64,000 bases of DNA from NCBI RefSeq assembly GCF_002278035.1, contig NZ_CP022603.1:1679501-1743500 (forward strand). The letters are read 5' to 3'. The notes beneath the pieces were generated by a model, which saw only the letters and a list, made by a program, of their open reading frames with translations, made no database searches and had not been told where the DNA came from. Positions 1-9,388 of this stretch are shown piece by piece. The translations under genes were made by a program, and so were the position numbers. How positions within the stretch are numbered: the stretch's first letter is position 1; each line of letters opens with the position of its first letter. The stretch comes from Ochrobactrum quorumnocens (GTDB lineage Bacteria; Pseudomonadota; Alphaproteobacteria; Rhizobiales; Rhizobiaceae).

Positions 1-42
1 CAGATTGGACTGCGCGACCTTCTGATAGACGAGGAGATTTGA
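1..42 (+). other. Possible 3' end of an upstream gene
   Basis: The first 42 bases read in frame 1 as 13 codons ending in DLLIDEEI and then TGA. This could be the tail of a gene lying left of the window, but the piece is too short to identify, and nothing rules out chance. Bases 43-145 hold no recognisable gene or terminator. Confidence 0.2.
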
Positions 43-145
43 AATGTGAACCTCGAGAAATATAGCATTTAGGCTGAGAAATACCGCATATTTCACGGAA
101 TTTTCTGTCAAGGCCTGAGAACTTGGTCGCGAATAATCTAATTAT

Positions 146-1297
146 TCAGGGGTTTACGCTTTTTTGTGGCCAGGAAAAATCATCAGCGCGACCAGGGGCA
201 GTTTTGTGCTCGCTGAACGGCTTTTTATCGTTCTTCTTGCGAGAACCCAGCGCCCCACCCAACAAAACACCGCTATTGTCTCGATCAATGTCACGCAGAC
301 TCACCGGCGCAATGCGGTCTACAGGCTTTGAAGGATCCTGTGTTCCTGCTGCCGGAAGCAATTGTTCGCTATCCTTACTGCCGCCGAACAAAGCTTTCAA
401 AGGCTTCTCTGCGTAGAAGGCAAGCTTGCGTTTGCCAGCAGATGTGGTGTTGATACCGTCATTGCCGCGCAAACGCGCGGTCTGGCCGTTGATATCAAAC
501 CCGGTTTGGCTGAAATTACCTTCCTCATCGACAAAGCCATCCCAAACATCGATAAATTTGGCGCCAGCCTTTTCGGATGTGGTGCGGTAGATTTCATTAA
601 GCGCCAGCATATCCTGCGACATGCCGCGAGGACGGAATGGTGGCTGTCCAACCCAGATCAACGGATAGTTCTTATCCGTGATTTCCATCATGAATTTGGA
701 GACGCGACTTTGATATTCTGCAGCCCATTCTGGCGAACGAGCGGCCAAACTCCGCCCTTTGACGGTAATCGCTTGGCGGTCGTTTGACCCAATCATCACG
801 ACCACGGCTGCAGGCTTTTCCTCTTCGAGAATTTTACCGATACTTGCAGGCCAGTCAAAATGGTCATCGCGCACAAAGCCAGATGAACCATTGATGCGGC
901 TCACGATCCGTATGTCGGCGCTGGACGCAAAGGCGATGTCCAGCCCTTCCGCGAGGCCATTGCCAATGAAGTCGCCGACAATCAGAACCTTTTTGGCATC
1001 GGGATTCTTCTCAACGAAATTCACTTCTGGCGTCGGAGCGGGAGCATTCGCAGATCGCGCAGCCGGAGTGGCAGGCTTGGGCGCACGTTTGGGCTTTGCG
1101 GGGCGCACGCGTTGTGGACGTGGCTGTTTATATTGGCGTTGAGGCTGGACTTGCTTTGGTCCGAACAGAAGATCAAAAATGGTGCGGGGCCGTTCTTGTG
1201 CCCATGCGGAAGACAAGGCGGTCAGTATCATTGCGAAGGCAACGAGCGCCGTCATTACAACGCTGCCTGCTGAGATTTTGAACTGCCTTGCCTGCAT
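146..1297 (-). CDS. DUF459 / SGNH-hydrolase-fold exported protein
   Basis: This 383-residue protein has an N-terminal hydrophobic signal or anchor ending near SSAWAQ, a basic Pro/Lys/Arg-rich linker (about residues 45-80), then an SGNH-like domain. VLIVGDFIGNGLAEGL replaces the usual GDS block with GDF, and VMIGSNDRQ carries the block with the conserved Asn. Such proteins are usually periplasmic and are presumed to act as esterases or acyl transferases on envelope polymers; the substrate is unknown. The start was set at 1297 because AGGAAGG lies at a proper distance from that ATG, whereas the GTG at 1306 is too close. It follows a lytic transglycosylase on the same strand, which suggests a cell-wall role. 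The altered GDS block makes activity uncertain. Confidence 0.75.
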   Translation of the reverse strand: MQARQFKISAGSVVMTALVAFAMILTALSSAWAQERPRTIFDLLFGPKQVQPQRQYKQPRPQRVRPAKPKRAPKPATPAARSANAPAPTPEVNFVEKNPDAKKVLIVGDFIGNGLAEGLDIAFASSADIRIVSRINGSSGFVRDDHFDWPASIGKILEEEKPAAVVVMIGSNDRQAITVKGRSLAARSPEWAAEYQSRVSKFMMEITDKNYPLIWVGQPPFRPRGMSQDMLALNEIYRTTSEKAGAKFIDVWDGFVDEEGNFSQTGFDINGQTARLRGNDGINTTSAGKRKLAFYAEKPLKALFGGSKDSEQLLPAAGTQDPSKPVDRIAPVSLRDIDRDNSGVLLGGALGSRKKNDKKPFSEHKTAPGRADDFSWPQKSVNP

Positions 1298-1340
1298 TGG
1301 TTTCACCTTCCTGCGTTGAGGATTGTAACGCCCTTCGCCA

Positions 1341-1377
1341 AAAACAAAAAGGAGCGTACATCCAATGTACGCTCCTT
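1341..1377 (-). terminator. Rho-independent terminator of the lytic transglycosylase gene
   Basis: There is a perfect 11-bp stem GGAGCGTACAT/ATGTACGCTCC with a 2-nt loop. On the minus strand it is followed by T5-G-T5. It lies 17 bp beyond the transglycosylase stop and upstream of the SGNH gene, so it should separate the two transcripts at least partly. Confidence 0.8.
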
Positions 1378-1393
1378 TGCTTTAAAGCGGCTT

Positions 1394-2632
1394 TTAACGG
1401 CGGCGGAGAACCGAAAGCACTTCCGCGCTCGGATGTCCGTCTGGCTGCAGGCCATTTCGCTGCTGGAAAGCTTCAATGGCTTTGCGTGATGTCGAGCCAA
1501 TCTTGCCGTCGATCTTGCCATCGTAATAGCCGAGCGCTTTGAGATGCGTCTGCAGTTCTTCGCGCTCATTCATCGTGATAGGCGTGAAAGGACGGTTCCA
1601 GTCCTGACGCAGACCCTGATAACCACCGATACGATCTGCAAGCAGTCCAACAGCAAGAGCATATTTATCGGCATTGTTATAGCGCTTGATGACCGAGAAG
1701 TTCTTGGCCATCAGGAAAGCTGGTCCCTGACGTCCGTCGAGGACTTTCAGTGTAACTTTCTCATTGGCATCCGGGAAAGGACGGCCATTGGCACGAACGA
1801 CACCCAGTCTCTGCCATTCGGCGGCTGAAAGCGAGCCGGATGGGAACTTGCGACCGGCAGGAAGCACAACTTCATAGCCCCAGGTGCGGCCCGGCTGCCA
1901 ACCATTGCGATGCAGAAGATTTGCGGCAGTACCAAGCGCATCGGGGACCGAATTCCAGATATCGCGCTTGCCGTTACCGTCCATGTCGACTGCATAGGCC
2001 TGATAGCTCGTCGGGATGAACTGGGTATGTCCCATCGCACCCGCCCACGAACCGGTCAGGTGTCCACGGTCAATATCGCCGGTCTGGAGAATTTTCATCG
2101 CGGCAATGAGCTGTGATCGGCCAAACTTGGCACGACGCTGATCGGCATAGGCCAGTGTGGCGAGCGAACGGATCGTGTCCATCATGACATCGTCACGCTT
2201 GAGGATCTCGCCGTAATTGCTTTCCATCGACCAGATGGCCAGCAGGATATTGCGGTCTACAGAGAAGCGCTGTTCGATGCGCTGGAGCCATGGACCCCAT
2301 TTTTTAGCCATGCTTTGGCCGACGGCCACGGAATGCTCATTCACGCGATTGTCGATATAGTTCCAGACGGGCTCGTTGAACTCTGGCTGAAAGCGCGCCT
2401 TGCGCAGCACTTCAGGATCTGGCGAATCGACGCCCCTGAATGCGCGATCGAACGTCGATGGTGATACGCCATTCTGGATAGCTGTGGTGCGGAAACTGGA
2501 GACCCATTTTCGGAAATTAGCATCAGCAAAAGCGCTGCCTGTCGTCAGGCCGGACACGAGCATTGCCACCGCAACGGTCGCTGTAATCTTGGCGCGCATT
2601 CCTCGTCCCAGAGTGAATGGAAATCGCAGCAT
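1394..2632 (-). CDS. Lytic murein transglycosylase (MltB-like) with C-terminal peptidoglycan-binding domain
   Basis: This 412-residue exported enzyme should cleave the MurNAc-GlcNAc bond of peptidoglycan, forming 1,6-anhydro-muropeptides. A signal peptide (hydrophobic ITATVAVAMLVSGL, cleavage near SAFA-DA) is followed by an SLT_2 domain. The catalytic Glu is expected in IWSMESNYGE, and the MltB signature GAMGHTQFIPTSY is present. The last about 60 residues are a PG_binding_1 domain (LKALGYYDGKIDGKIG). The start at 2632 is preceded by GAAGGGA at a usable distance; an upstream in-frame ATG at 2707 has no clear ribosome site. The family is well recognised; which murein pool it acts on is not known. 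Confidence 0.9.
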   Translation of the reverse strand: MLRFPFTLGRGMRAKITATVAVAMLVSGLTTGSAFADANFRKWVSSFRTTAIQNGVSPSTFDRAFRGVDSPDPEVLRKARFQPEFNEPVWNYIDNRVNEHSVAVGQSMAKKWGPWLQRIEQRFSVDRNILLAIWSMESNYGEILKRDDVMMDTIRSLATLAYADQRRAKFGRSQLIAAMKILQTGDIDRGHLTGSWAGAMGHTQFIPTSYQAYAVDMDGNGKRDIWNSVPDALGTAANLLHRNGWQPGRTWGYEVVLPAGRKFPSGSLSAAEWQRLGVVRANGRPFPDANEKVTLKVLDGRQGPAFLMAKNFSVIKRYNNADKYALAVGLLADRIGGYQGLRQDWNRPFTPITMNEREELQTHLKALGYYDGKIDGKIGSTSRKAIEAFQQRNGLQPDGHPSAEVLSVLRRR

Positions 2633-3000
2633 TCTGTGTTTCCCTTCTGCAATCATGTTTCTGCCGTGTCGAACGGCGAGTTGCCTGTCATGCCGGGCCT
2701 GCTTCAATCAGATTGCATCAAGTTGTTAATACTATCTAGTGTTGAATTTGGGGCCGACCCTTTTCAGCTTCACATTAGAGGCTTCAGGTTAGCATTTGGT
2801 TTACCATGCCGAAATCGTCGAAAAAAATGCAGAAAGTTTTGCGGAATTTTTGAATCAAGTAAGATTAAGGTAAGGTCATCGAATGTGATGAGGGAAAAGG
2901 CGGAACTTCGTCATTCCTTAATGAAAACGCCCTATTTGAAATGCAATGGTTTCAATGCTTTGATAGCACAACCGCGTTAGTGAAAAAATCGAGGAGACGA
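2633..3000. other. Divergent intergenic region between transglycosylase and galU
   Basis: These 368 bp are A+T-rich and must hold the promoters of both divergent genes. Short ORFs here (for example from 2889) have no clear ribosome site or homology. I see no strong hairpin, repeat or convincing consensus promoter. Confidence 0.4.
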
Positions 3001-3894
3001 ATGAGTTCGATCCGCAAAATCCGTAAGGCAGTTTTCCCCGTCGCCGGTCTTGGGACCCGCTTTCTTCCAGCGACCAAGTCCATCCCCAAGGAAATGCTCA
3101 CCGTTGTCGACAAGCCTGTCATCCAATATGTGGTGGACGAGGCGCGCGAAGCGGGTATCGAACATCTGATTTTCGTCACCGGACGCAACAAGGCTGTCAT
3201 CGAGGATTATTTCGATGCACAGGTCGAGCTCTATTCGACCCTGGCTGAACGCGGCAAGACGGCGGAGCTTGCACATCTGCAGGAATTGCAGCCGCAGCCA
3301 GGCACCACCAGCTTTACCCGTCAGCAGGTTCCACTCGGTCTTGGTCATGCTGTCTGGTGTGCGCGTGAACTGGTTGGTGATGAACCCTTCGCTCTGCTTT
3401 TGCCAGATATGGTGATGCAGTCGAAGAAGGGTTGCCTTAAGGAAATGGTCGAGCTTTATGAGCAGACCGGAGGCAATGTCATTGCCGTGCAGGAATGCGA
3501 TCCCGAGGAAGCTCATAAATACGGCATCGTCGGCAAGGGCAGTGCGATCGGCAACGGCTTTGAAATCAACCAGATGGTTGAAAAGCCTGCCAAAGGCACT
3601 GCACCTTCCAATCTTTACATCAATGGCCGCTATATTCTTCAACCGGAAATCTTTGAACTGCTGAGCAAGCAGGAAAAGGGTGCAGGCAATGAAATCCAGC
3701 TGACCGATGCAATGCTGAAGCTTGCCGATGCGCAGAAGTTCTTTGGCTTCGATTATCATGGCCGCACATTCGACTGCGGTTCAAAGTCCGGCTTCATTGA
3801 AGCCAATGTGGCTTTTGCCCTGTGGCGCAAAGATATTCGCCCAACGGTCGAGGTGTCGATTGCCGATCTTTTGAAGACGATCAAGCCAGAATAG
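3001..3894 (+). CDS. galU: UTP--glucose-1-phosphate uridylyltransferase
   Basis: GalU makes UDP-glucose from UTP and glucose-1-phosphate in the cytoplasm, feeding LPS, cyclic glucan and exopolysaccharide synthesis. The 297-residue protein has normal family length and carries the nucleotidyltransferase signature [17 protein letters not shown] (residues 16-32), the acidic metal-binding LLPD motif, and VEKP in the sugar-binding half. The start at 3001 is chosen because GAGGAG sits 5 nt upstream; the longer frame from 2941 lacks such a site and adds 20 non-conserved residues. It appears to be a single-gene unit closed by a terminator at 3921-3955. It could supply the polysaccharide locus at 48-58 kb. 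Confidence 0.95.
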   Translation: MSSIRKIRKAVFPVAGLGTRFLPATKSIPKEMLTVVDKPVIQYVVDEAREAGIEHLIFVTGRNKAVIEDYFDAQVELYSTLAERGKTAELAHLQELQPQPGTTSFTRQQVPLGLGHAVWCARELVGDEPFALLLPDMVMQSKKGCLKEMVELYEQTGGNVIAVQECDPEEAHKYGIVGKGSAIGNGFEINQMVEKPAKGTAPSNLYINGRYILQPEIFELLSKQEKGAGNEIQLTDAMLKLADAQKFFGFDYHGRTFDCGSKSGFIEANVAFALWRKDIRPTVEVSIADLLKTIKPE

Positions 3895-3920
3895 GCTGAG
3901 CCGTTATTCATAACTCAATG

Positions 3921-3955
3921 AACCCCGCTTTCAGAAATGAAGGCGGGGTTTTTTG
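3921..3955 (+). terminator. Rho-independent terminator after galU
   Basis: AACCCCGC-TTTCAGAAATGAAG-GCGGGGTT is followed by a run of T. This is a classic stem with a U-tract about 26 bp after the galU stop, and it isolates galU from the urease operon. Confidence 0.85.
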
Positions 3956-4033
3956 TTCAATATAGACGGCAGCTCCTTTGGCATGAAATTCGCTTCCTTA
4001 AAACGACAAGGCGAGAGCAACATCGGGACGTGA

Positions 4034-4873
4034 ATGACAATAGCTAATGATCATCTGAAAGCGCTTTCGACGCAGCGCGTTAATGGGCTGGGGCAATTGT
4101 CGCTTCAGTTCAAGGATGGCCGTACGCGGATTGCAAAGCTTTATCAGGAGGGGGCAGCCAAGATTCGCATGCCGCGAACGGCGGCTGATCCGCTCGAGGC
4201 AATCCTCATCAATACGTCCGGTGGGCTGACCGGGGGAGACCGCCTGAGATGGGATGTGGAACTGAGCGAAAACGCATCTGCTGTCGTCACCACACAAGCT
4301 TGCGAACGGATCTATCGTTCAGGCGGCGGTGAGGCTCGCATTGCAACAAGTCTCAAACTCGCAAAAGGCACGCGTCTTGCATGGCTCCCCCAGGAAACCA
4401 TTCTGTTCAACCAGTCTGCAATCACGCGCAGGCTTGATATCGAGATGGAGAAAAGTGCTGAGCTTCTGGTCGTGGAAGCAAATGTGTTCGGACGTCTCGC
4501 CATGGGCGAAACGGTTGAGCGCGCCTTGTTTCATGATCGCTGGCGTGTGCGGCAGGAAGGGCGATTGGTTCATGCAGAAGAATTGCGCCTTGGGCCTGAC
4601 GTTGCAGAGCAATTGCAGGCGCGCGCGGTAGCAAATCAGGCGTTGGCAATTGCCACGGTTTTGATGGTTTCGGACAGCGCGGGTCGGCATCTTGATGAGG
4701 CGCGGATGATTGCAGGTGAGAATGGCGGTTGCAGCATCGTGGACGCAAATCAGGCATCCAAGCTGATTGTTCGGATCATTGCGCGCGATAGCTATGAACT
4801 GCGCAAACGGTTGGTGCCGTTGTTGGTGCTGCTTAATGGAAAGGCAGGGCTGCCTAAAGTTTGGTCAATTTAA
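4034..4873 (+). CDS. ureD: Urease accessory protein UreD
   Basis: UreD (UreH family, 279 residues) is the scaffold that binds apo-urease and recruits UreF and UreG for nickel insertion. Family hallmarks are visible: [11 protein letters not shown] near residue 57 and [10 protein letters not shown] near residue 85, followed by the beta-rich core with WLPQETILF. It is the first gene of the cluster ureD-A-hupE-B-C-E-F-G and lies 50 bp upstream of ureA. The ATG at 4034 has a GGGACGTGA-type site just upstream. Length and motifs look intact. Confidence 0.95.
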   Translation: MTIANDHLKALSTQRVNGLGQLSLQFKDGRTRIAKLYQEGAAKIRMPRTAADPLEAILINTSGGLTGGDRLRWDVELSENASAVVTTQACERIYRSGGGEARIATSLKLAKGTRLAWLPQETILFNQSAITRRLDIEMEKSAELLVVEANVFGRLAMGETVERALFHDRWRVRQEGRLVHAEELRLGPDVAEQLQARAVANQALAIATVLMVSDSAGRHLDEARMIAGENGGCSIVDANQASKLIVRIIARDSYELRKRLVPLLVLLNGKAGLPKVWSI

Positions 4874-4923
4874 GCTGGGTGTGGCTGTGCCGCCTTTCAT
4901 GAAAGACGATTTGGAACAAAGTT

Positions 4924-5226
4924 ATGAATTTGACGCCGAGAGAAAAAGACAAGCTTTTGATCGCGATGGCCGCCATGGTCGCACGTCGTCGTCTGGAGCG
5001 AGGTGTAAAACTCAACCATCCCGAAGCAATTGCACTCATCTGTGATTTTGTCGTTGAGGGTGCGAGAGATGGGCGCTCGGTCTCCGATCTCATGGAAGCT
5101 GGAGCGCATGTGATTGCGCGTGAGCAGGTGATGGAAGGTGTGCCCGAGATGATCCACGACGTTCAGGTCGAAGCGACTTTTCCTGATGGCACCAAGCTAG
5201 TCACCGTGCACGAACCAATTCGCTAG
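4924..5226 (+). CDS. ureA: Urease gamma subunit
   Basis: UreA is the small (gamma) structural subunit of the urease trimer that hydrolyses urea to ammonia and carbamate. The 100-residue length is standard. The N-terminal [12 protein letters not shown], the segment [10 protein letters not shown] and the C-terminal [14 protein letters not shown] are all typical. It is separated from ureB by hupE and a 150-bp spacer with two strong inverted repeats, unlike the usual tight ureA-ureB coupling. Confidence 0.97.
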   Translation: MNLTPREKDKLLIAMAAMVARRRLERGVKLNHPEAIALICDFVVEGARDGRSVSDLMEAGAHVIAREQVMEGVPEMIHDVQVEATFPDGTKLVTVHEPIR

Positions 5227-5227
5227 T

Positions 5228-5295
5228 GTGGTGGATTTGAAGCTCCTGTCATTCGTGTTGCATCCACGTTTAGGAACTTCAAATCCGTAAACCAC
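5228..5295 (+). promoter_or_regulatory. Large inverted repeat downstream of ureA
   Basis: The arms GTGTGGTGGATTTGAAGCTCCT and AGGAACTTCAAATCCGTAAACCAC pair over about 20 bp with one bulge. The hairpin starts directly after the ureA stop codon and has no T-run. It may be an mRNA-stabilising or attenuating structure that separates ureDA from the rest of the operon. Confidence 0.55.
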
Positions 5296-5317
5296 ATGAG
5301 ATTCAATATTCTACTTG

Positions 5318-5351
5318 TATGGCTTGGAAACCGAATTTCGGGTTCGCCATA
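5318..5351 (+). promoter_or_regulatory. Second inverted repeat upstream of hupE
   Basis: TATGGC...GAAACCGAA pairs with TTTCGGGTTC...GCCATA, giving an imperfect hairpin about 35 bp before the hupE start. It could be an operator or an RNA processing site; there is no direct evidence which. Confidence 0.4.
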
Positions 5352-5385
5352 CTAGAGCGAGAAGAGCATAAAAGAGGGAATGAAC

Positions 5386-5970
5386 ATGAAGAAATCGATA
5401 CTTCTTGCAGCAGCAATGGCGCTCACGGCAAATCCGGCTTTTGCGCATCTGAACCCTGCTGAGCATGGCTCAATTGCTGCAGGCTTCACGCATCCCTTTT
5501 CGGGTGCTGATCATATTCTGGCAATGGTGGCCGTCGGCCTTTGGGCGGCGATGCTTGGCGCGCGCGCGCTGTTCGCTGTACCTGCTGCTTTTGTCGGCGT
5601 GATGCTGCTCGGTTTCGTTGCGGCACTCGCTGGTCTTCCGGTCCCGTTCGTTGAGCCGGTTATTCTCGCTTCGGTGGTTGTGATTGGTCTTTTGGTTGCT
5701 TTAGCACTTCCGGTTTCGGCTGTTGCTGGTGCCATGATTGTTGGCTTCTTCGCATTCTTCCACGGCCATGCGCATGGTGGTGAAATCGGTGGAGCGGCTT
5801 TCCTCTCCTATGGGGCTGGATTTGCTCTCGCGACGATCCTGCTTCATGCCGCAGGCATTGGCGTAGGCCTTGCAGCGGGACGTTTGATGAACGGACAAAA
5901 CGGACGCCTTGCATTGCGCGTTGCAGGTGGTGCGACAGCGCTTGGCGGTCTCGTGCTGATGGCTGGGTGA
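5386..5970 (+). CDS. hupE: HupE/UreJ family membrane protein, probable nickel permease
   Basis: This roughly 194-residue inner-membrane protein has a signal peptide ([20 protein letters not shown]), the family signature HPFSGADH, about six hydrophobic helices, and a His-rich FHGHAHGGE in a central helix. HupE/UreJ proteins are secondary nickel or cobalt transporters found with hydrogenase or urease genes. Its place between ureA and ureB argues for supplying Ni2+ to this urease. The start at 5386 is preferred because AGAGGG is 7 nt upstream; the ATG at 5380 is directly beside the site. It is translationally coupled or nearly so to ureB. Confidence 0.9.
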   Translation: MKKSILLAAAMALTANPAFAHLNPAEHGSIAAGFTHPFSGADHILAMVAVGLWAAMLGARALFAVPAAFVGVMLLGFVAALAGLPVPFVEPVILASVVVIGLLVALALPVSAVAGAMIVGFFAFFHGHAHGGEIGGAAFLSYGAGFALATILLHAAGIGVGLAAGRLMNGQNGRLALRVAGGATALGGLVLMAG

Positions 5971-5978
5971 GGCGAGCG

Positions 5979-6284
5979 ATGATACCCGGAGAAATCATTA
6001 CAGTTGATGGCGAGATAGAGCTCAATCAGGGCCAGCCGACGATCACTCTCAAGGTTGCCAATACGGGTGATCGCCCCATTCAGGTTGGTAGCCATTATCA
6101 TTTCTATGAGGTTAATGCGGCGCTGTCTTTCGATCGCGAACAAGCGCGGGGTTTTAGGCTCGATATTGCAGCGGGAACCGCTGTTCGTTTTGAGCCGGGG
6201 CAGGAGCGTGACGTCACGCTGGTGACCATCAGCGGGAAGCGCGAAATTTATGGTTTCCGTCAGCTTGTCATGGGCAAGCTTTAA
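5979..6284 (+). CDS. ureB: Urease beta subunit
   Basis: UreB is the beta structural subunit of urease. It is 101 residues when started at [11 protein letters not shown], the standard N-terminus of the family; the in-frame GTG at 5967 would add four residues and overlap hupE. Conserved [11 protein letters not shown] and FEPGQ segments are present. The stop codon TAA lies at the left edge of a palindromic repeat (6283-6387) that separates it from ureC. Confidence 0.96.
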   Translation: MIPGEIITVDGEIELNQGQPTITLKVANTGDRPIQVGSHYHFYEVNAALSFDREQARGFRLDIAAGTAVRFEPGQERDVTLVTISGKREIYGFRQLVMGKL

Positions 6285-6387
6285 AGCATTTGAGCCAAAA
6301 GTGCGAAGCAGTTTTGCGTAAGATAAAGCGTAAAAACAAACGGTTAGAGCGGTTATAACTATTCAGTCGCAACCGGAGCCGCTCTAA
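6283..6387 (+). repeat. Palindromic intergenic repeat, copy 1 (ureB-ureC)
   Basis: The element reads TAAAGCATTTGAGCCAAAAG... and ends in a 9-bp inverted repeat TTAGAGCGG...CCGCTCTAA. The same sequence occurs in opposite orientation at 8117-8220 on the other side of ureC. The ureB stop codon is part of its left edge. Confidence 0.85.
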
Positions 6388-6407
6388 CCTCGGAAAAGGG
6401 GAATTTC

Positions 6408-8120
6408 ATGCCAGCCAGAATTAGTCGCGCAACCTATGCGCAGATGTTCGGGCCAACGACCGGCGACAAGGTTCGGCTTGCCGATACGGAGTTGTTCATT
6501 GAAGTTGAGAAGGACCTGACCGTTTATGGTGAGGAAGTTAAATTCGGCGGCGGTAAGGTTATCCGTGACGGCATGGGGCAAAGCCAGTTGTCACGCGCTC
6601 AAGGCGCGATGGATACCGTCATCACCAATGCGCTGATCCTCGATTATACTGGCATCTACAAGGCCGACGTCGGGTTGCTGAATGGGCGCATAGCGGGCAT
6701 CGGTAAAGCCGGCAATCCCGATACCCAGCCGGGCGTGACGATTATCATCGGGCCGGGTACGGAGATTATCGCAGGCGAAGGCCGTATTCTCACAGCAGGC
6801 GCAATCGATTCGCACATTCACTTCATTTCACCGCAGCAAGTGGAAGAAGCACTCACTTCCGGCGTCACCTGTATGGTTGGCGGCGGCACTGGTCCTGCGC
6901 ATGGCACGCTTGCAACCACCTGCACGCCCGGACCCTGGAACATTGCCCGTCTCATCCAGTCCTTTGATGGTATGGCGATGAATTTCGGCGTGTTTGGCAA
7001 AGGCAATGCTTCGCTGCCGGGCGCTCTCGAAGAAATGGTGCTTGCCGGTGCTTGCGGATTGAAATTGCATGAGGACTGGGGGACCACACCGGCATCTATC
7101 GACAATTGCCTTGCGGTTGCAGATCGTTTTGATGTGCAGGTGGCAATCCACACCGATACGCTCAATGAATCGGGCTTTGTCGAAGACACGCTTGCGGCGT
7201 TCAAAGGGCGTACAATCCACTCATTCCACACAGAAGGCGCAGGTGGCGGGCACGCACCAGATATCATCCGTGTCTGCCAATATCCGAACGTGTTGCCCGC
7301 TTCGACCAATCCGACGCGGCCTTATACGGTAAACACCGTGGCTGAACATCTCGACATGCTTATGGTCTGCCACCACTTGTCGCCGTCCATTCCTGAAGAC
7401 ATCGCCTTTGCTGAAAGTCGTATCCGTAAAGAAACAATCGCCGCGGAAGATATTCTGCATGACATGGGCGCTTTCTCGATCATCTCGTCCGACAGTCAGG
7501 CGATGGGGCGTGTCGGTGAAATGGTTATCCGTTGCTGGCAAACTGCCGACAAGATGAAACGGCAGCGTGGCTCCCTTTCCGAGGACGCACCGGGTAATGA
7601 TAATTATCGTGCTCGCCGTTATGTGGCAAAATATACGATCAATCCGGCAATCGCCCATGGCATGTCGCGTGAGATCGGATCGGTGGAAGTTGGCAAACGC
7701 GCCGATCTCGTCTTGTGGAACCCGGCATTCTTTGGCGTAAAGCCGGATTTTGTGTTGCTTGGTGGGTGGATTGCGACCGCACCGATGGGCGACCCGAATG
7801 CATCTATCCCCACGCCACAACCCATGCATTACCGGCCGATGTTCGGCTCGTTCGGTAAGGCGCGTACCAATAGCTCGATTACATTCGTTTCAGAAGCTGC
7901 AATGAGTGCGGGACTGCGTGAGACGATCGGTGTCGACAAGCACATGGTTGCGGTGAAGAATACGCGTGACGGCATTGGCAAACACTCAATGATTTTGAAC
8001 GATGCGATGCCACAAATGGAAGTCGACCCAGAAACCTATGAAGTGCGTGCAAATGGCGAGCTTTTAACCTGCGAACCGGTAGATGTCGTTCCGATGGCGC
8101 AACGCTACTTCTTGTTTTAG
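6408..8120 (+). CDS. ureC: Urease alpha (catalytic) subunit
   Basis: UreC carries the dinuclear nickel active site. It is 570 residues, full length. The nickel ligands sit in HIHF (near residue 137) and the His-containing strands around [10 protein letters not shown] and HSFHTEG. The carbamylated lysine is Lys219 in GLKLHEDWG, and the mobile flap His lies in [14 protein letters not shown]. The C-terminus [11 protein letters not shown] is typical. The start follows GGAAAAGGGGAA. The gene is flanked on both sides by inverted copies of one palindromic repeat, and its own stop TAG lies inside the downstream copy. Confidence 0.98.
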   Translation: MPARISRATYAQMFGPTTGDKVRLADTELFIEVEKDLTVYGEEVKFGGGKVIRDGMGQSQLSRAQGAMDTVITNALILDYTGIYKADVGLLNGRIAGIGKAGNPDTQPGVTIIIGPGTEIIAGEGRILTAGAIDSHIHFISPQQVEEALTSGVTCMVGGGTGPAHGTLATTCTPGPWNIARLIQSFDGMAMNFGVFGKGNASLPGALEEMVLAGACGLKLHEDWGTTPASIDNCLAVADRFDVQVAIHTDTLNESGFVEDTLAAFKGRTIHSFHTEGAGGGHAPDIIRVCQYPNVLPASTNPTRPYTVNTVAEHLDMLMVCHHLSPSIPEDIAFAESRIRKETIAAEDILHDMGAFSIISSDSQAMGRVGEMVIRCWQTADKMKRQRGSLSEDAPGNDNYRARRYVAKYTINPAIAHGMSREIGSVEVGKRADLVLWNPAFFGVKPDFVLLGGWIATAPMGDPNASIPTPQPMHYRPMFGSFGKARTNSSITFVSEAAMSAGLRETIGVDKHMVAVKNTRDGIGKHSMILNDAMPQMEVDPETYEVRANGELLTCEPVDVVPMAQRYFLF

Positions 8121-8220
8121 AGCGGTTCCCGTTAAGGCTGAATCGTCGAAACCGCTCTAATTATTTTTTACGCATTATCCAACGCAAAACCGCTGCGCAG
8201 TTTTGGCTCAAATGCTTCGA
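8117..8220 (-). repeat. Palindromic intergenic repeat, copy 2 (ureC-ureE)
   Basis: This is the inverse of copy 1. It starts with a perfect 11-bp inverted repeat TTAGAGCGGTT/AACCGCTCTAA (8117-8127 and 8150-8160), then TTACGCATTATCCAACGC and TTTTGGCTCAAATGCTT. The TAG of ureC is within its left arm. Confidence 0.85.
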
Positions 8221-8229
8221 GGGTTCGAA

Positions 8230-8730
8230 ATGATAAAAGTAAAATCGATAATCCGCGCGCATGAAGTGATCGATGTCGTGCCGGCAGGTCATGCAATTCT
8301 CGAACGCGATGAGCGTCATCTGCGCCGCAAAGCCATTGCGCTTGAGGATGGCGAGAAGATATTCGTCGATTTCGCCCAATCCGTGGTTCTTGATCATGGC
8401 GACCGATTGGTGCTGGAAGATGGGCGCGAAATCGAAATTCGCGCGGCCCGCGAGGCGCTTTATGAAATTCGCGGACGGGATGCGCTGCATATAGCTAAAC
8501 TTGCATGGCACATTGGAAATCGGCACTTGGCGGCACAGATTGAACCTGATCGCATCTTCATTCTGCGCGACCATGTAATCAAGGCGATGCTCGAAGGCCT
8601 TGGTGCCAAAGTCAAAGATACGAACGATATCTTCAGCCCATTGCGGGGTGCCTATTCCAGCGGGCATTCGTCGCATGATCATGAACACCACGATCATCAT
8701 CATGACCATCACCACCACGATCACGACTGA
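8230..8730 (+). CDS. ureE: Urease accessory nickel metallochaperone UreE
   Basis: UreE delivers Ni2+ to the UreDFG-urease complex. The protein is 166 residues with a beta-rich peptide-binding domain followed by the metal-binding domain ([14 protein letters not shown], with the conserved interface His), and a His/Asp-rich tail from about residue 145 containing about a dozen His. The start at 8230 is chosen because GAGGG lies about 8 nt upstream and the upstream TTG/ATG options fall inside the repeat. The tail codons overlap the start of ureF in another frame. Confidence 0.93.
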   Translation: MIKVKSIIRAHEVIDVVPAGHAILERDERHLRRKAIALEDGEKIFVDFAQSVVLDHGDRLVLEDGREIEIRAAREALYEIRGRDALHIAKLAWHIGNRHLAAQIEPDRIFILRDHVIKAMLEGLGAKVKDTNDIFSPLRGAYSSGHSSHDHEHHDHHHDHHHHDHD

Positions 8731-9388
8731 TCATAACATAGCATTGCTGCGTCTGATGGCCTGGCTATCGCCGGTTTTTCCGGTCGGCTCGTTCAGCTAT
8801 AGCAATGGGCTGGAACGTGCGGTTCATGATGATCTGGTCACGGATGTTCAAAGCCTGCAGGCATGGTTGCAATCGCTCGTCACCTATGGCCCCGGCTGGA
8901 ATGACGCGGTGTTATTTGCCGAAAGCTGGCGAGAGGCCGCTTCAGATGGTGATCTTCAAGAAGTGGCAGAACTTACCGAGGCGCTGGCTGGTTCACACGA
9001 ACGGCATATGGAAACCATGCTGCAAGGTGCAGCATTTCTGGTGGCGGCAAAAAGGTGGGATCATGCGATTTTCGAGCGTTTACCGTCTGATTGTGCTTAC
9101 CCGGTGGCAGTGGGCGCTGTTTCCGGTGCGCATGGCATTCCCTTGGCGTCAGCCTTGAGCGCCTATCTTCAGGCTTACTGCATCAATCTTTTGCAGGCAT
9201 CCATTCGACTGTCTGTCACCGGGCAGAAGGGCGTAACCACCTTGATGGCCGCATTGGAACCAATTCTCATAACAACGGCTGCGCGCGCGGCCCAGTCCAC
9301 ACTTGATGACCTCGGTTCGGCGACTTTCCTTGCCGATGTCACGGCCATGAAACATGAAACACAGTATTCGAGGCTTTTCCGCTCATGA
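8702..9388 (+). CDS. ureF: Urease accessory protein UreF
   Basis: UreF bridges UreD and UreG and gates GTP-dependent nickel delivery. It is 228 residues from the proposed ATG at 8702. The family block [17 protein letters not shown] and the later [15 protein letters not shown] are clear. Alternative in-frame ATGs at 8675 and 8681 would only add Ile/Thr-rich residues that are the His-tail codons of ureE read in another frame. It overlaps ureE by 29 bp and ureG by 4 bp (ATGA), so translation of the three is probably coupled. Confidence 0.93.
   Translation: MTITTTITTDHNIALLRLMAWLSPVFPVGSFSYSNGLERAVHDDLVTDVQSLQAWLQSLVTYGPGWNDAVLFAESWREAASDGDLQEVAELTEALAGSHERHMETMLQGAAFLVAAKRWDHAIFERLPSDCAYPVAVGAVSGAHGIPLASALSAYLQAYCINLLQASIRLSVTGQKGVTTLMAALEPILITTAARAAQSTLDDLGSATFLADVTAMKHETQYSRLFRS

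Noticed and set aside
2977..3759. 260-codon minus-strand ORF
   Set aside because: It is antisense to galU and has no recognisable motif.
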